A stretch of 27,381 bases of DNA from positions 1-27,381 of the IMG/VR virus record IMGVR_UViG_3300045999_000698; one strand, 5' to 3'. The first letter of the stretch is position 1. Each line of letters begins with the position of its first letter. This document shows positions 1-7,462 of the stretch, in pieces. Position numbers and translations under genes: made by a program. The stretch comes from a virus. The notes under the pieces are model-generated. The model worked only from the letters and a program-made list of their open reading frames with translations. It did no database searches and was not told the DNA's origin.

Positions 1-1895
1 AAATTAGGAATAAATCCATCATTCATGTACGGATCAACACCTGTTCTACTTATAGCATTTTGTCTATGTGCGCGACCAGCTTTTGATCCAGCAGGAGGAT
101 TAATAAAAGGTTGAGCAAAACCTGAAATATATTTTACATCTTCCGCAGTATTCATTACTCCACCAACAGGAGAAGAAACAACTCTACCGGGAGCATATCC
201 ACCAGCTTGTGCGCCAACAACTTCCGCCATTCTTGTTGCAGCAGGAATGTATCCACCTGCGCGAGTGACTTGTAATCCACCAGATCCTTTTACTCTTACT
301 CCCTGACCAGCCAATTGAACAGCAAGTTGTTTAGCAAGAGTAGTTTGCATTTGATACTCTGCTGTTTGCTGTCTAGCTACTTGTAATAATAATTGCGCTT
401 GCGCTGCTTGATTACCCATCGTACCAGCTAGAGCCTGAGAAACAGGCCCTTGTTGCTGCATGATTTGCAAAATAGATTGTTCGATATTTTTTCTATTTTG
501 TGTTTCTGTAGTAATGCCAGCAATCTGAGGCAAAGCTTGAGCAAGATAAGTAAAAGAGTTTTGTATTAATTTAAAAAGCGTAAAGAAAGCGGCAATAGCA
601 CCGGGACCAGCTATTACATTTCTAATACCCTTTAATAAACCATTTGCGAAAGTAGAACCAACGCCTTCTCCTTCAAGAACTTCATTCATCGATTCCACAA
701 ATGATTTCAACTGCTCTGTTCCATATTTAGCTAATGGCTCAAATGTTACTTTACCAATATTATTAGCTAGTTGTTGTGTAGATACGGCGGTTTGTTTTAA
801 TAATGCATCAAGAGTTTGATTCAATTTTGCAGTAGCCACTTCGGCTTCATTTGTTGCTGCTGCACCTCTTTGTAAAGCACCAGCATATACGCCTTGTGAT
901 TTATTTAAATCTCCAACAATTGCCTTAAGAATGTTAACTTGGTAAACACCAGCAACTTGTTCAGATAATTGCGCTCTTTGAGCGTCTCCTAAATTTTTAT
1001 AAGCTCCTGCAAAATTTTGTAAAACAGTTACTGCTGGCAAAGTATTACCTTGAACATCTCTTACAGCAATATTAAAAGCTTCTAACTGGTCCAGAGTTTC
1101 AGTACGTTGTAAACGAGTAAAAATTGTTTTTAATGCGTTACCAATTACCGCTCCGCCTCTTGCAGTACTTTGTTGAGCGGCTGTAACCAATGCATTTAAC
1201 TGATCTAAACTAACCCCTGCTTCTTGCGCTGCTTGTCCTGTACGAGACAAAGCTTCAGCTAAATCTCCTGCACCTACAGCGTAATCTTGTTCAACTGCAA
1301 CTAATTTATTTAATATTTGAGTTGTTGTTATGCCAGTTGCAGCAAAACCGTTTACAGTAGATGTTAAAGCGTCAACAGCATTTGCAGTTCCAATTCCAGC
1401 TAATCTTGTCAAAGTCAAAGCGTCTTTTGTTCTTGTTAATACATCTTCAGCTTTCAAACCTTGACGAGAGAATTCAAGAGCGGCTTTAGAAGCATCATCA
1501 AATGTAGAAGCTGTTTGCTTGCCAACGTTAAATAATTCTGAACTAAATTTTTGCAATTGAGAGGTACTTAAACCGAATACACGATTAATATCCGCAAGAT
1601 TCTTTTCTACATCTATAGTGACACTAGCTAATTCTTTAAAACTACGAATAACACCGCCAAGAACAGCAGTGGAAGCGCCGAACGCAATAACGCGAGCATT
1701 AGAAGCGGCAAGTGCTGCTTCAAAGTCTTTCACATCGCCAGTCATTCTGCCAAGCGGCTGAGAGAAAGCTCGTTGATTAACTGTCAAATTAAGTTGGTTA
1801 TTCTGAGCGAATCTTTGATTATACGCTTGAACACCAGCTTGAATAGAAGCTGTTAATGCTGCTTGATTGGCCGCGACATTAATTTGAACTGCCAT
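1..1895 (-). CDS. Tail tape measure protein, N-terminal 631 residues (runs off left edge)
   Basis: Reading down from the ATG at 1895 the minus frame stays open to base 1, giving 631 residues and no stop. Tape measure proteins line the tail tube and set its length. The N-terminal part is Ala/Gln-rich and helical. Residues about 245-262 read GGAVIGNALKTIFTRLQ, which resembles the conserved core of TP901-type tape measures; this is recognised by eye. A hydrophobic stretch at about residues 418-440 (IAGPGAIAAFFTLFKLI) could be a membrane segment, as many tape measures have. After residue 480 it becomes Gln-rich, then Gly/Pro-rich, with GGYIP, GGYAP and, at the edge, DGFIPN. It follows two genes in the tail-chaperone position, the standard order. 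The ATG has no SD; a GTGTAA motif lies 9 nt upstream and supports the start. The true C-terminus is outside the window. Confidence 0.9.
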   Translation of the reverse strand, partial: MAVQINVAANQAALTASIQAGVQAYNQRFAQNNQLNLTVNQRAFSQPLGRMTGDVKDFEAALAASNARVIAFGASTAVLGGVIRSFKELASVTIDVEKNLADINRVFGLSTSQLQKFSSELFNVGKQTASTFDDASKAALEFSRQGLKAEDVLTRTKDALTLTRLAGIGTANAVDALTSTVNGFAATGITTTQILNKLVAVEQDYAVGAGDLAEALSRTGQAAQEAGVSLDQLNALVTAAQQSTARGGAVIGNALKTIFTRLQRTETLDQLEAFNIAVRDVQGNTLPAVTVLQNFAGAYKNLGDAQRAQLSEQVAGVYQVNILKAIVGDLNKSQGVYAGALQRGAAATNEAEVATAKLNQTLDALLKQTAVSTQQLANNIGKVTFEPLAKYGTEQLKSFVESMNEVLEGEGVGSTFANGLLKGIRNVIAGPGAIAAFFTLFKLIQNSFTYLAQALPQIAGITTETQNRKNIEQSILQIMQQQGPVSQALAGTMGNQAAQAQLLLQVARQQTAEYQMQTTLAKQLAVQLAGQGVRVKGSGGLQVTRAGGYIPAATRMAEVVGAQAGGYAPGRVVSSPVGGVMNTAEDVKYISGFAQPFINPPAGSKAGRAHRQNAISRTGVDPYMNDGFIPN

Positions 1896-1904
1896 ATTTC
1901 TTAT

Positions 1905-1910
1905 TTACAC
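1905..1910 (-). promoter_or_regulatory. GTGTAA motif upstream of the tape measure gene
   Basis: On minus the sequence reads GTGTAAATAAGAAATATG, with 9 nt between hexamer and start codon. It fills the 28-nt gap after the second chaperone gene. The same hexamer at similar spacing precedes five other genes here. A candidate late promoter element; function inferred. Confidence 0.5.
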
Positions 1911-1923
1911 GTTAAAATAAGTA

Positions 1924-2838
1924 TTATCCAAATATTTTCATCATATCGTCCATACTCAAAGAACCACCCTTCTTTTTAGCTTCATCAGCCAAAGAAAGAG
2001 TTTTTTGACCTTTTGCCTTTAATCCAACATATTCAAGATCTTCACTAGTTGCTCCGACTATCGAACTAGCTTCATTTTTAATATCTTGAGGCATTTTATC
2101 ATTCTGTTGAAAGACATTCTTAAAAAAACGAGCATAAATAAGCAATTTTACTTGATTGTAAGTCAGTTCGCAGACTGATTTACCAAAAAATTCAGTAGGA
2201 TTTTCAGCAAAAGGCATGTATAAATTAAAAAAATCTTGTAAAACTAAATACTGAATCGTATTGTCATTTATGTTTTTATATATTTCAGAGTATTGTTTTA
2301 TAATACAAGTCAACGTTTCTGAATCTATATTATCAAATTGATCTTCTTCAAAAGCTTCTTTACTTAGTTTTTTATCTTTATATAAACATTTTAATATATA
2401 ATAATCATTAACTCTTTCTTCAGCATAACTTTCGGCGGTTCGATTGAAGAAAGAAGCTTTAGTATTTTTAAGATCGTATAATCGTTTTTGTCCCGATTCT
2501 ATATCTGCATTTACTCTTTGTATTTCTGATTTTAAATATAAAGATTTTTTTTGTTTGTTAAGATTATCTATAAAATCTTCTTCTTGCTTAATCAATGATT
2601 CTTGTTTTGTAGACCATTGTTTTTCGTCAATAAGGCGTTTTAAAGTTTCATCATTCGTAGGAACGCCGCGACTTTTCGCTTCATCAAAATAATGATCGTA
2701 GATTTGATCGATATCCACCTGATCTTCTAAAGACAAATGCTTTAAATAAAAAAGATTCTCTAAAACTTTTATTTCAGAGAATCCATTTTTAATATCCCGA
2801 AAAGCTTTTTTATATTTATTCTGTTGGGATTGTTCCAT
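1924..2838 (-). CDS. Probable second tail assembly chaperone-like protein (304 aa)
   Basis: The product is charged and mostly helical. Residues about 65-125 are Glu/Lys/Gln-rich with coiled-coil character, and the C-terminal third carries the hydrophobic segment YNQVKLLIYARFFKNVF followed by a Lys/Gly-rich tail. I do not recognise a named family from sequence alone. The role is inferred from position: two adjacent, overlapping genes directly upstream of the tape measure are usually tail assembly chaperones (the G and GT or T pair). The start overlaps the previous gene by 23 nt in a different frame. Unusually for this window, a real GGAG lies 6 nt before the ATG, so re-initiation or coupled translation is more likely than a frameshift fusion. 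An alternative is a tail minor or hub-associated protein. Confidence 0.6.
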   Translation of the reverse strand: MEQSQQNKYKKAFRDIKNGFSEIKVLENLFYLKHLSLEDQVDIDQIYDHYFDEAKSRGVPTNDETLKRLIDEKQWSTKQESLIKQEEDFIDNLNKQKKSLYLKSEIQRVNADIESGQKRLYDLKNTKASFFNRTAESYAEERVNDYYILKCLYKDKKLSKEAFEEDQFDNIDSETLTCIIKQYSEIYKNINDNTIQYLVLQDFFNLYMPFAENPTEFFGKSVCELTYNQVKLLIYARFFKNVFQQNDKMPQDIKNEASSIVGATSEDLEYVGLKAKGQKTLSLADEAKKKGGSLSMDDMMKIFG

Positions 2839-3595
2839 CTATTTCTCCAATAATTCTATCGAATTCTTCCTTTTCAGTATTACTTGTAAAGAACCAATAA
2901 CTAATTATACTCGCCAACTTGCTATAGCACTTTTCATAAATTTCATTCTTATTTTCCTCATAATCAAACATTGCAGCTTCTTTAACTTCAAATGTCTTAC
3001 CGGGAAACAACCATTCAAATTCCGCGTTTTTCTTACTATTATCTTTAAATTGAGTAAGATTTAGAACGTACCATAGAATCGCTCTATTTTGAGCTTTAAT
3101 ATCGGCAGTGTGATTAAACAAAGTCATGTAACTTGTTTCTTTTTCGATCAATGTCTTGCGACGTTGGAGAATTTCTGAAGTTACGGTTTCAATCTTCTTC
3201 TTATAATCTTCATCCCGTTCTGATTCGGGCTTTAGATTTAGAATAGTTAATCTGCTTTGTAGATCACCAATTTCTCCAGCGGCAGAAACCATGATCTTTG
3301 CGTCATTGTCGCTAATCAAACCGCCAGTATCACTATACTTATTTAGCAACATCGCCTTTGTTAAAATTCCATTTCGGATGCATCGGCTCATTTCAATACT
3401 GAATTCCATGTCAGCTTCTTGCATCTGCTTTCTATTAGGCTGCAAGATATTTATCTCTACTGGAATTTGCTTCTTAACCTTTTCCTTATAAGTGCGCGTA
3501 ACTTGCTCACCTTGTTCATTTGTTACCGTTTCAGCCTTATCTTCTTCGACCTCGGCATTTTTGAAAATATTGAAACTATACAGAGACTTTGACAT
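2816..3595 (-). CDS. Probable tail assembly chaperone (259 aa)
   Basis: A charged cytosolic protein without signal peptide or membrane segments. The N-terminal region (residues 10-50) is acidic and basic with a predicted beta stretch ending in PVEINILQPNRKQM. Next comes a helical segment with EADMEFSIEMSRCIRNGIL and a short KYSDTGG turn (residues about 85-92). The middle (130-165) is Lys/Glu-rich and probably coiled coil. The C-terminus has aromatic-rich helices. The motif order looks like chaperone proteins encoded just before tape measures in large-tailed environmental phages, but this is recollection plus position, not a search result. It is the first gene of a minus unit that diverges from the plus-strand connector genes. 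No SD precedes the ATG; the leader is almost pure A/T. Confidence 0.6.
   Translation of the reverse strand: MSKSLYSFNIFKNAEVEEDKAETVTNEQGEQVTRTYKEKVKKQIPVEINILQPNRKQMQEADMEFSIEMSRCIRNGILTKAMLLNKYSDTGGLISDNDAKIMVSAAGEIGDLQSRLTILNLKPESERDEDYKKKIETVTSEILQRRKTLIEKETSYMTLFNHTADIKAQNRAILWYVLNLTQFKDNSKKNAEFEWLFPGKTFEVKEAAMFDYEENKNEIYEKCYSKLASIISYWFFTSNTEKEEFDRIIGEIDGTIPTE
2845..2848 (-). promoter_or_regulatory. GGAG ribosome-binding site inside the upstream gene
   Basis: Minus strand reads GGAGAAATAGATG. GGAG sits 6 nt before the ATG at 2838, inside the final codons of the upstream gene. It is the only clear SD I found in the window and supports independent, coupled initiation of the second gene. 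It could also be chance, since it overlaps conserved codons. Confidence 0.45.
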
Positions 3596-3650
3596 AATTT
3601 ATTTATATTAATATATATTCTATAGTTTTTCAACCAGTGTAAAGATATAT
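3596..3650. promoter_or_regulatory. Divergent intergenic region between chaperone and connector units
   Basis: These 55 nt separate genes read in opposite directions, so start signals for both are expected here or nearby. The plus side has the GTGTAA motif at 3637-3642. The minus side lacks it, but has a long A/T run with an exact TATAAATA (3607-3600) only 4 nt from the chaperone ATG. T4 late promoters use TATAAATA, but in DNA this A/T-rich the match may be chance. Confidence 0.4.
3637..3642 (+). promoter_or_regulatory. GTGTAA motif upstream of the head-closure-like gene
   Basis: Plus strand reads GTGTAAAGATATATATG, an 8-nt spacer. It is the only plus-strand copy of the motif placed this way, and it heads the only plus-strand transcription unit. 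A candidate late promoter element; function inferred. Confidence 0.5.
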
Positions 3651-4106
3651 ATGGCTACTAATCTTATATCCGCTTCAGAAAGAGTCGCACTTAATGCGAC
3701 TATGGAGGATATTCATGAGACATTTGCTCGCGAAATCACTGTTTTTAAAGAAGCTTCTCAGATTGTAATTATTACTGATCCTAACTTTAATCCATTATAT
3801 AATACTGCTGGTCAAACTACTTCATATGTAAATACACCTGTTTACAAGACATTTAAAGTCAGAATACAATATAATGATGATATTGGTAAAAAATATTGGA
3901 GCGAATCAGGTTTAGCTTCACAGATTAAATTAGAAGCGGTTGTTGGTTCTGTTAGAATTAAGATAAGAGCAGAAGATTATGAATATATAAAAGATGGTCG
4001 TCGCTTTGATTTAGATGGTAAAAGATTTGTTTTAAATTCTACATTTAGACCACATGGCTTATTTGATAATCAATTTTATACGTTATATCTCAAACCTGAT
4101 CCATAA
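3651..4106 (+). CDS. Probable head-closure / head-tail stopper-like protein (151 aa)
   Basis: A small beta-rich protein and the first gene of the plus-strand island. After a short N-terminal helix (residues 8-35, with MEDIHETFAREITVF) it has alternating beta strands, the pattern KTFKVRIQYND and a C-terminal segment GRRFDLDGKRFVLNSTF (about residues 122-138) typical of small beta-barrel connector proteins. Size and fold pattern fit head-closure proteins such as SPP1 gp16, which cap the portal-adaptor channel after DNA packaging. That assignment is by fold logic and neighbours, not a recognised signature. The next gene follows after 3 nt, so the two are surely co-transcribed. There is no SD; the GTGTAA motif ends 8 nt before the ATG. 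Confidence 0.5.
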   Translation: MATNLISASERVALNATMEDIHETFAREITVFKEASQIVIITDPNFNPLYNTAGQTTSYVNTPVYKTFKVRIQYNDDIGKKYWSESGLASQIKLEAVVGSVRIKIRAEDYEYIKDGRRFDLDGKRFVLNSTFRPHGLFDNQFYTLYLKPDP

Positions 4107-4109
4107 GAT

Positions 4110-4688
4110 ATGAATCCCGAATGGATAAAAATGTTTCAAGATTTGCAAGCTGATAAAGAATATCAAAAAGAAATAAAAAGAGTAATTGATCAACAATTCA
4201 ATAAAATAAAAAATGAATTCATCGAAGAATTCATGAATCATCCTATTACTCAAGAAATTCAAGGCGGAATAAGTGCTACAAATTCATCTGGCACTCTTGG
4301 CGGCATTACAAATTTATATTCTTTTATAGGATTTGATGAAGGTACTGATCCTATCAAACCAATAGAAGAATTATTAAAAAAATCTAATTATAGAATATTA
4401 TTTAATAATAGATCAGTTGAAGCAACGGTCATTTTTGACATACCAACTGCTGCTCAAATATTCGAAATAACTCCTATGCCTTGGGCAACTGGAAGAAGTT
4501 GGGCAAGAGGAATAGAAACAGGAATTTCTGGTCTTGGATATTATATTAAAAAAGCCAAGAATAGCCGTTCAGGTTTAGGCGTACAATCAAACCAACAAGT
4601 CAGATCTGGAGTTATGTTTAGAAATTCTAAATATATATCTGATTTAATAAATAGATTCAATAAAGAATTAAAAGAGTTAAATAAATAA
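4110..4688 (+). CDS. Probable tail completion / neck protein, HK97 gp10-like (192 aa)
   Basis: The N-terminal 45 residues are a charged amphipathic helix. A middle domain contains NYRILFNNRSVEATVIFD, then MPWATGRSWARGIETGISG (about residues 126-144), YYIKKAKNSRSGLGVQ and a final charged helix. An N-terminal helix followed by a beta domain with a conserved Trp/Arg/Gly segment is reminiscent of HK97 gp10-type tail completion proteins, which join the tail tube to the head. Position supports this: between a connector and the tail tube gene. It starts 3 nt after the previous stop and ends 5 nt before the next ATG. The immediate upstream sequence is ATAAGAT with no SD, so translation may depend on coupling. 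Confidence 0.5.
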   Translation: MNPEWIKMFQDLQADKEYQKEIKRVIDQQFNKIKNEFIEEFMNHPITQEIQGGISATNSSGTLGGITNLYSFIGFDEGTDPIKPIEELLKKSNYRILFNNRSVEATVIFDIPTAAQIFEITPMPWATGRSWARGIETGISGLGYYIKKAKNSRSGLGVQSNQQVRSGVMFRNSKYISDLINRFNKELKELNK

Positions 4689-4693
4689 AACGA

Positions 4694-5554
4694 ATGAAAC
4701 CCACTTTTTCACATAATGTAGTAAATAGTTTCTTTTTATGGTTTGATCATTTTTTAATGACCAAGGGAGACGCTTATAAAACATACACAACAAAACTATA
4801 TAGCAATCCTGATTTTAGATTAGGTAATGGCAAAGTTACTTATAGCTCTCCATATAAACAATGGGTATATGATAAAAGTATAACTGGTGCCACAATTCCA
4901 AGTGGATTTACAATCAATGGAAGCTTTGTGCCAACTGGAACAAGCGGAATGGCTATAGACTTTGATAATGGTCGTATAATTTTTAATAGCGGCGTTTCTA
5001 CTAACTTAAATATTTCTGGAACATATTCTGTAAAAGAAATAAATAGTTATGTAACTGATCAACCTGAAGATAATTTAATCATCGAAGGAAAATATATTAA
5101 TAACAGCAGATTCACTGTTGTTGAAACTGGTATTGCTCCTTATAACCCAGTAACTCCCTGCGTATTTGCTTCACTAGAAACTGCTCACAACACAGCTTTT
5201 GCATTTGGCGGCGAAGATGAAACTAAATGTATTTTTAAAGTTGTAGCTTTCTGTGAAAATTTATATCAATTAGATGGCGTATTAAGTATTTTTGGCGATT
5301 CTTATAATGAAATTTTTAGCGTCATCCCAATGACCGCCCATCCTCTTGGAGAATTTAATGAAATAAAAACTGGTCTTTATCCTACTGGATATGATTATAA
5401 CTCTGTAAAAAACATTTATGGTTCAGAAACTCTTTTTATATCGCATGTCGAAACATCAAAAATACGAGATAGCGTTTTAAAAGAATTGAATCCTATATTA
5501 CACATAGGATTTTTAGATTTTGAAATTAAAGCTTACAGATATCCTAGATTATAA
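4694..5554 (+). CDS. Neck or tail-terminator-like structural protein, unassigned (286 aa)
   Basis: I do not recognise the family. The N-terminus has an aromatic helix (NSFFLWFDHFLMTKGDAY). It is followed by a Gly/Thr/Ser-rich beta region (residues 40-115) that resembles surface-exposed beta-sandwich sequence. The C-terminal half has mixed alpha/beta character and ends in LHIGFLDFEIKAYRYPRL, a strand-rich tail common in ring-forming tail proteins. No signal peptide or membrane helix is visible. Its place between the gp10-like gene and the tail tube gene suggests a tail terminator or another neck ring. A 60-nt gap follows, long for this operon, so the tail tube gene may have its own start signal. 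Confidence 0.5.
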   Translation: MKPTFSHNVVNSFFLWFDHFLMTKGDAYKTYTTKLYSNPDFRLGNGKVTYSSPYKQWVYDKSITGATIPSGFTINGSFVPTGTSGMAIDFDNGRIIFNSGVSTNLNISGTYSVKEINSYVTDQPEDNLIIEGKYINNSRFTVVETGIAPYNPVTPCVFASLETAHNTAFAFGGEDETKCIFKVVAFCENLYQLDGVLSIFGDSYNEIFSVIPMTAHPLGEFNEIKTGLYPTGYDYNSVKNIYGSETLFISHVETSKIRDSVLKELNPILHIGFLDFEIKAYRYPRL

Positions 5555-5614
5555 AAATTTCACAACAATCCGTATACACTGTAAAAACTAATAACATTTT
5601 AAACAAATAAAAAT
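5555..5614 (+). promoter_or_regulatory. Possible internal promoter region before the tail tube gene
   Basis: This 60-nt gap has CTGTAA at 5579-5584, one base from the GTGTAA motif but 30 nt from the ATG, followed by an A-rich leader ending AACAAATAAAAATATG. The palindrome GTATAC lies just upstream. An abundant tail tube protein could need its own promoter. Weak evidence. Confidence 0.25.
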
Positions 5615-6859
5615 ATGGCAAGAAATCGTGTAATTTACCAAAGTCAAGCGCTTTTTATAGCTCCTAGCTCCACTGGATGTCAAGTATCTGGTGCAGGAAC
5701 TACTGGTCCTACTTTTGGACCAAGCAGTTCATCTAATTTATTAGCTGGAACTAGTTTACTTAAAAAGCTAGATCGCGTTCAAAATTGTAATTTTAATTTT
5801 ACAATTAATCGTCAAGATATCAACGAGTTCGGTAAACTAGCTCGTATTGATTCTATCGTTATGGAATCTCCAACTGTTGGTTTAGATTTCAGTTATTATG
5901 TAACTGATGGTCTAAATGAAAGATTGATGGGATTTAACATGTATTCTCCAAATGATACGACGAATACAGTTGAAGTTGCACAATCTATTTCTGGTCTTCT
6001 CGCAGATTTACAAGGAAATAATTATTATATTCTAACTGTACAAGAAGGCGAAGATGTAGTTGGAACAAGTAGTTCAACAACTCCAGCAAATTCAAATACA
6101 GTTGTTGGAATTGGTAATGGATTTATTAGCGAATATAGTTTTGATGCTTCAGTTGGCGCTATTCCAACCGCAAGCGTTACTGTTGAAGCTTTTAATATTA
6201 AAGCTGACGCTCTTACTGGCAGCGCACTTGGTGTTATTACTGGAAATTCTCCAGCTATTGATATTACTGCAAGTCCAGCAGTTAAATTCGCTGGCACTGA
6301 AACGGCTTATGGTCTTTCTGGAGCTTTTACAACTGGAGTTTCTAATATAACTGCATTGAGACCAGGAGATATCATTCTATCATTAAGCAATCCTGATGGT
6401 ATGATTGATGTAAGCGGCTCTAATTCAGCTCACATTCAGTCATTCCAATTCACAATTCCATTGAGCAGAACAATTTTACAACGTCTTGGAAACACATTCG
6501 GTTTCGCAAGAGTTATCGATGTTCCAATCAATATGGATATAACCATAAGCGCTATTGTTTCTGAATTGAAGACGATGAATCTTTTTGATGAACTATTTAC
6601 AGGAACAAAGACTAATTTTACTATTCAATTGAACGATGCCAATGGAGCTGCAAAAGTTAAATATGGTATTTCTGGCGCACTTTTATCATCCGAAACTTAT
6701 TCTGAAAATCTTGGAGATAATCAAAGTGTTGACTTGACATTCAGTCTCCAACTTGGTGGTGCAAATGACACACAAAATGGTGTATTTATGTCAGGTTCTT
6801 ATCCTGCTGATGCTATAGTTACTGGTTTCTATAAACTTGGTACTGGTAAACTAAGTTAA
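5615..6859 (+). CDS. Major tail (tube) protein (414 aa)
   Basis: The protein begins MARNRVIYQSQALFIAP and soon has LLKKLDRVQNCNFNFTINRQ then QDINEFGKLARIDSIVMES (about residues 49-90). This hydrophobic, beta-rich pattern matches tail tube subunits of large environmental siphoviruses in my experience. The middle (residues 130-250) is rich in Ala, Gly, Thr and Ser and may be an inserted Ig-like or surface domain. The C-terminus (KTNFTIQLND, then DNQSVDLTFSLQLGG) returns to tube-like strands. About 414 residues is long for a tube protein, consistent with an insertion. It is the last gene of the plus-strand unit and ends 15 nt before a strong bidirectional terminator. The start is preceded by an A-rich leader without SD. 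Confidence 0.7.
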   Translation: MARNRVIYQSQALFIAPSSTGCQVSGAGTTGPTFGPSSSSNLLAGTSLLKKLDRVQNCNFNFTINRQDINEFGKLARIDSIVMESPTVGLDFSYYVTDGLNERLMGFNMYSPNDTTNTVEVAQSISGLLADLQGNNYYILTVQEGEDVVGTSSSTTPANSNTVVGIGNGFISEYSFDASVGAIPTASVTVEAFNIKADALTGSALGVITGNSPAIDITASPAVKFAGTETAYGLSGAFTTGVSNITALRPGDIILSLSNPDGMIDVSGSNSAHIQSFQFTIPLSRTILQRLGNTFGFARVIDVPINMDITISAIVSELKTMNLFDELFTGTKTNFTIQLNDANGAAKVKYGISGALLSSETYSENLGDNQSVDLTFSLQLGGANDTQNGVFMSGSYPADAIVTGFYKLGTGKLS

Positions 6860-6870
6860 TAAAAGTTAAT

Positions 6871-6907
6871 AAAAAACCCCCAGTCGCAAGGCTGGGGGTT
6901 CTTTTTT
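6871..6907. terminator. Bidirectional rho-independent terminator between convergent genes
   Basis: A GC-rich stem (arms 6875-6885 and 6890-6900, 11 bp with one G-U pair) closes a GCAA loop. Six T follow on the plus strand (6902-6907), and six A precede it (6871-6876), giving a T run on minus. It serves both the tail tube gene and the convergent gene ending at 6910. Confidence 0.92.
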
Positions 6908-6909
6908 AC

Positions 6910-7422
6910 TTATGGATTTCCATAACCATAAGGATAATAAAAATATCCTGAACCAGTAAATATTGGAGAACCATCTTCACCAGCTACTTGAACAGGTTTT
7001 GCATTATATATGTTATAACTTGCAACTAACTTCTCCATTTCGTCTCTAGCGTCAGTTGCTAATCCACGATATGTTTTGGCTAATTCATTTTTATTTGTGC
7101 GTGTGATCATAGTATCTCCTTCACGCAATGTCACGAAATCTACTGAACTATCAACACCTCTCAGAACTTGACGAGTTTTTTTGGTATAAAACTCATATAA
7201 GTACATTTGTTTATATATAGATCTTTCTTCTTGTTGAAAAAATCCAGTAGGAAAAAAGTTACCACTTTCAACATAAAATTCACTATATATTTTTGTATTT
7301 AATAAACCAACGTTGTTGGCAAGCCAACCTGAAATATAATAAAATTGAGCATAACCACTGTCATAGTCAAATTCATTTGCGAATATTTCATCAGCTAAAT
7401 CATGCACACTATAAGCTACCAT
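6910..7422 (-). CDS. Possible head-tail adaptor-like protein (170 aa)
   Basis: A small, mainly helical, aromatic-rich protein. The N-terminal region contains YAQFYYISGWLANNVGLLNT (residues about 25-44). The middle has FTLREGD-like sequence (VTLREGDTMITRTNKNELAK, about residues 97-116), followed by a helix DARDEMEKLVASYN. The C-terminus is Gly/Tyr/Pro-rich (GYFYYPYGYGNP). A short helical protein with an EGD turn near the connector genes is compatible with head-tail adaptors of the HK97 gp6 or SPP1 gp15 type, which are otherwise missing from this window; this is inference. It forms its own unit, with a GTGTAA motif 9 nt before the ATG and a terminator just after the stop, separate from the adhesion operon upstream. 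Confidence 0.5.
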   Translation of the reverse strand: MVAYSVHDLADEIFANEFDYDSGYAQFYYISGWLANNVGLLNTKIYSEFYVESGNFFPTGFFQQEERSIYKQMYLYEFYTKKTRQVLRGVDSSVDFVTLREGDTMITRTNKNELAKTYRGLATDARDEMEKLVASYNIYNAKPVQVAGEDGSPIFTGSGYFYYPYGYGNP

Positions 7423-7431
7423 ATATTTATA

Positions 7432-7437
7432 TTACAC
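7432..7437 (-). promoter_or_regulatory. GTGTAA motif upstream of the adaptor-like gene
   Basis: Minus strand reads GTGTAATATAAATATATG, with a 9-nt spacer identical in length to that of the tape measure gene. It lies in the 40-nt gap after the fibre chaperone, while gaps inside the adhesion operon are 1-6 nt. The spacer also contains TATAAATA. A candidate promoter; function inferred. Confidence 0.5.
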
Positions 7438-7462
7438 TTTTTATAAATAATAAGAACTTAAA

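Noticed and set aside
3600-3607. T4-type late promoter TATAAATA before the first chaperone gene
   Set aside because: It is only 4 nt from the ATG and in an almost pure A/T stretch where such octamers arise by chance; another copy occurs within the spacer of the 7432 site. Not listed as a separate promoter.
6025-6350. Minus- and plus-strand frames of about 90 codons inside the tail tube gene
   Set aside because: Both are Leu/Ala/Val-rich shadows of the Ala/Thr/Gly-rich insert of the tube protein.
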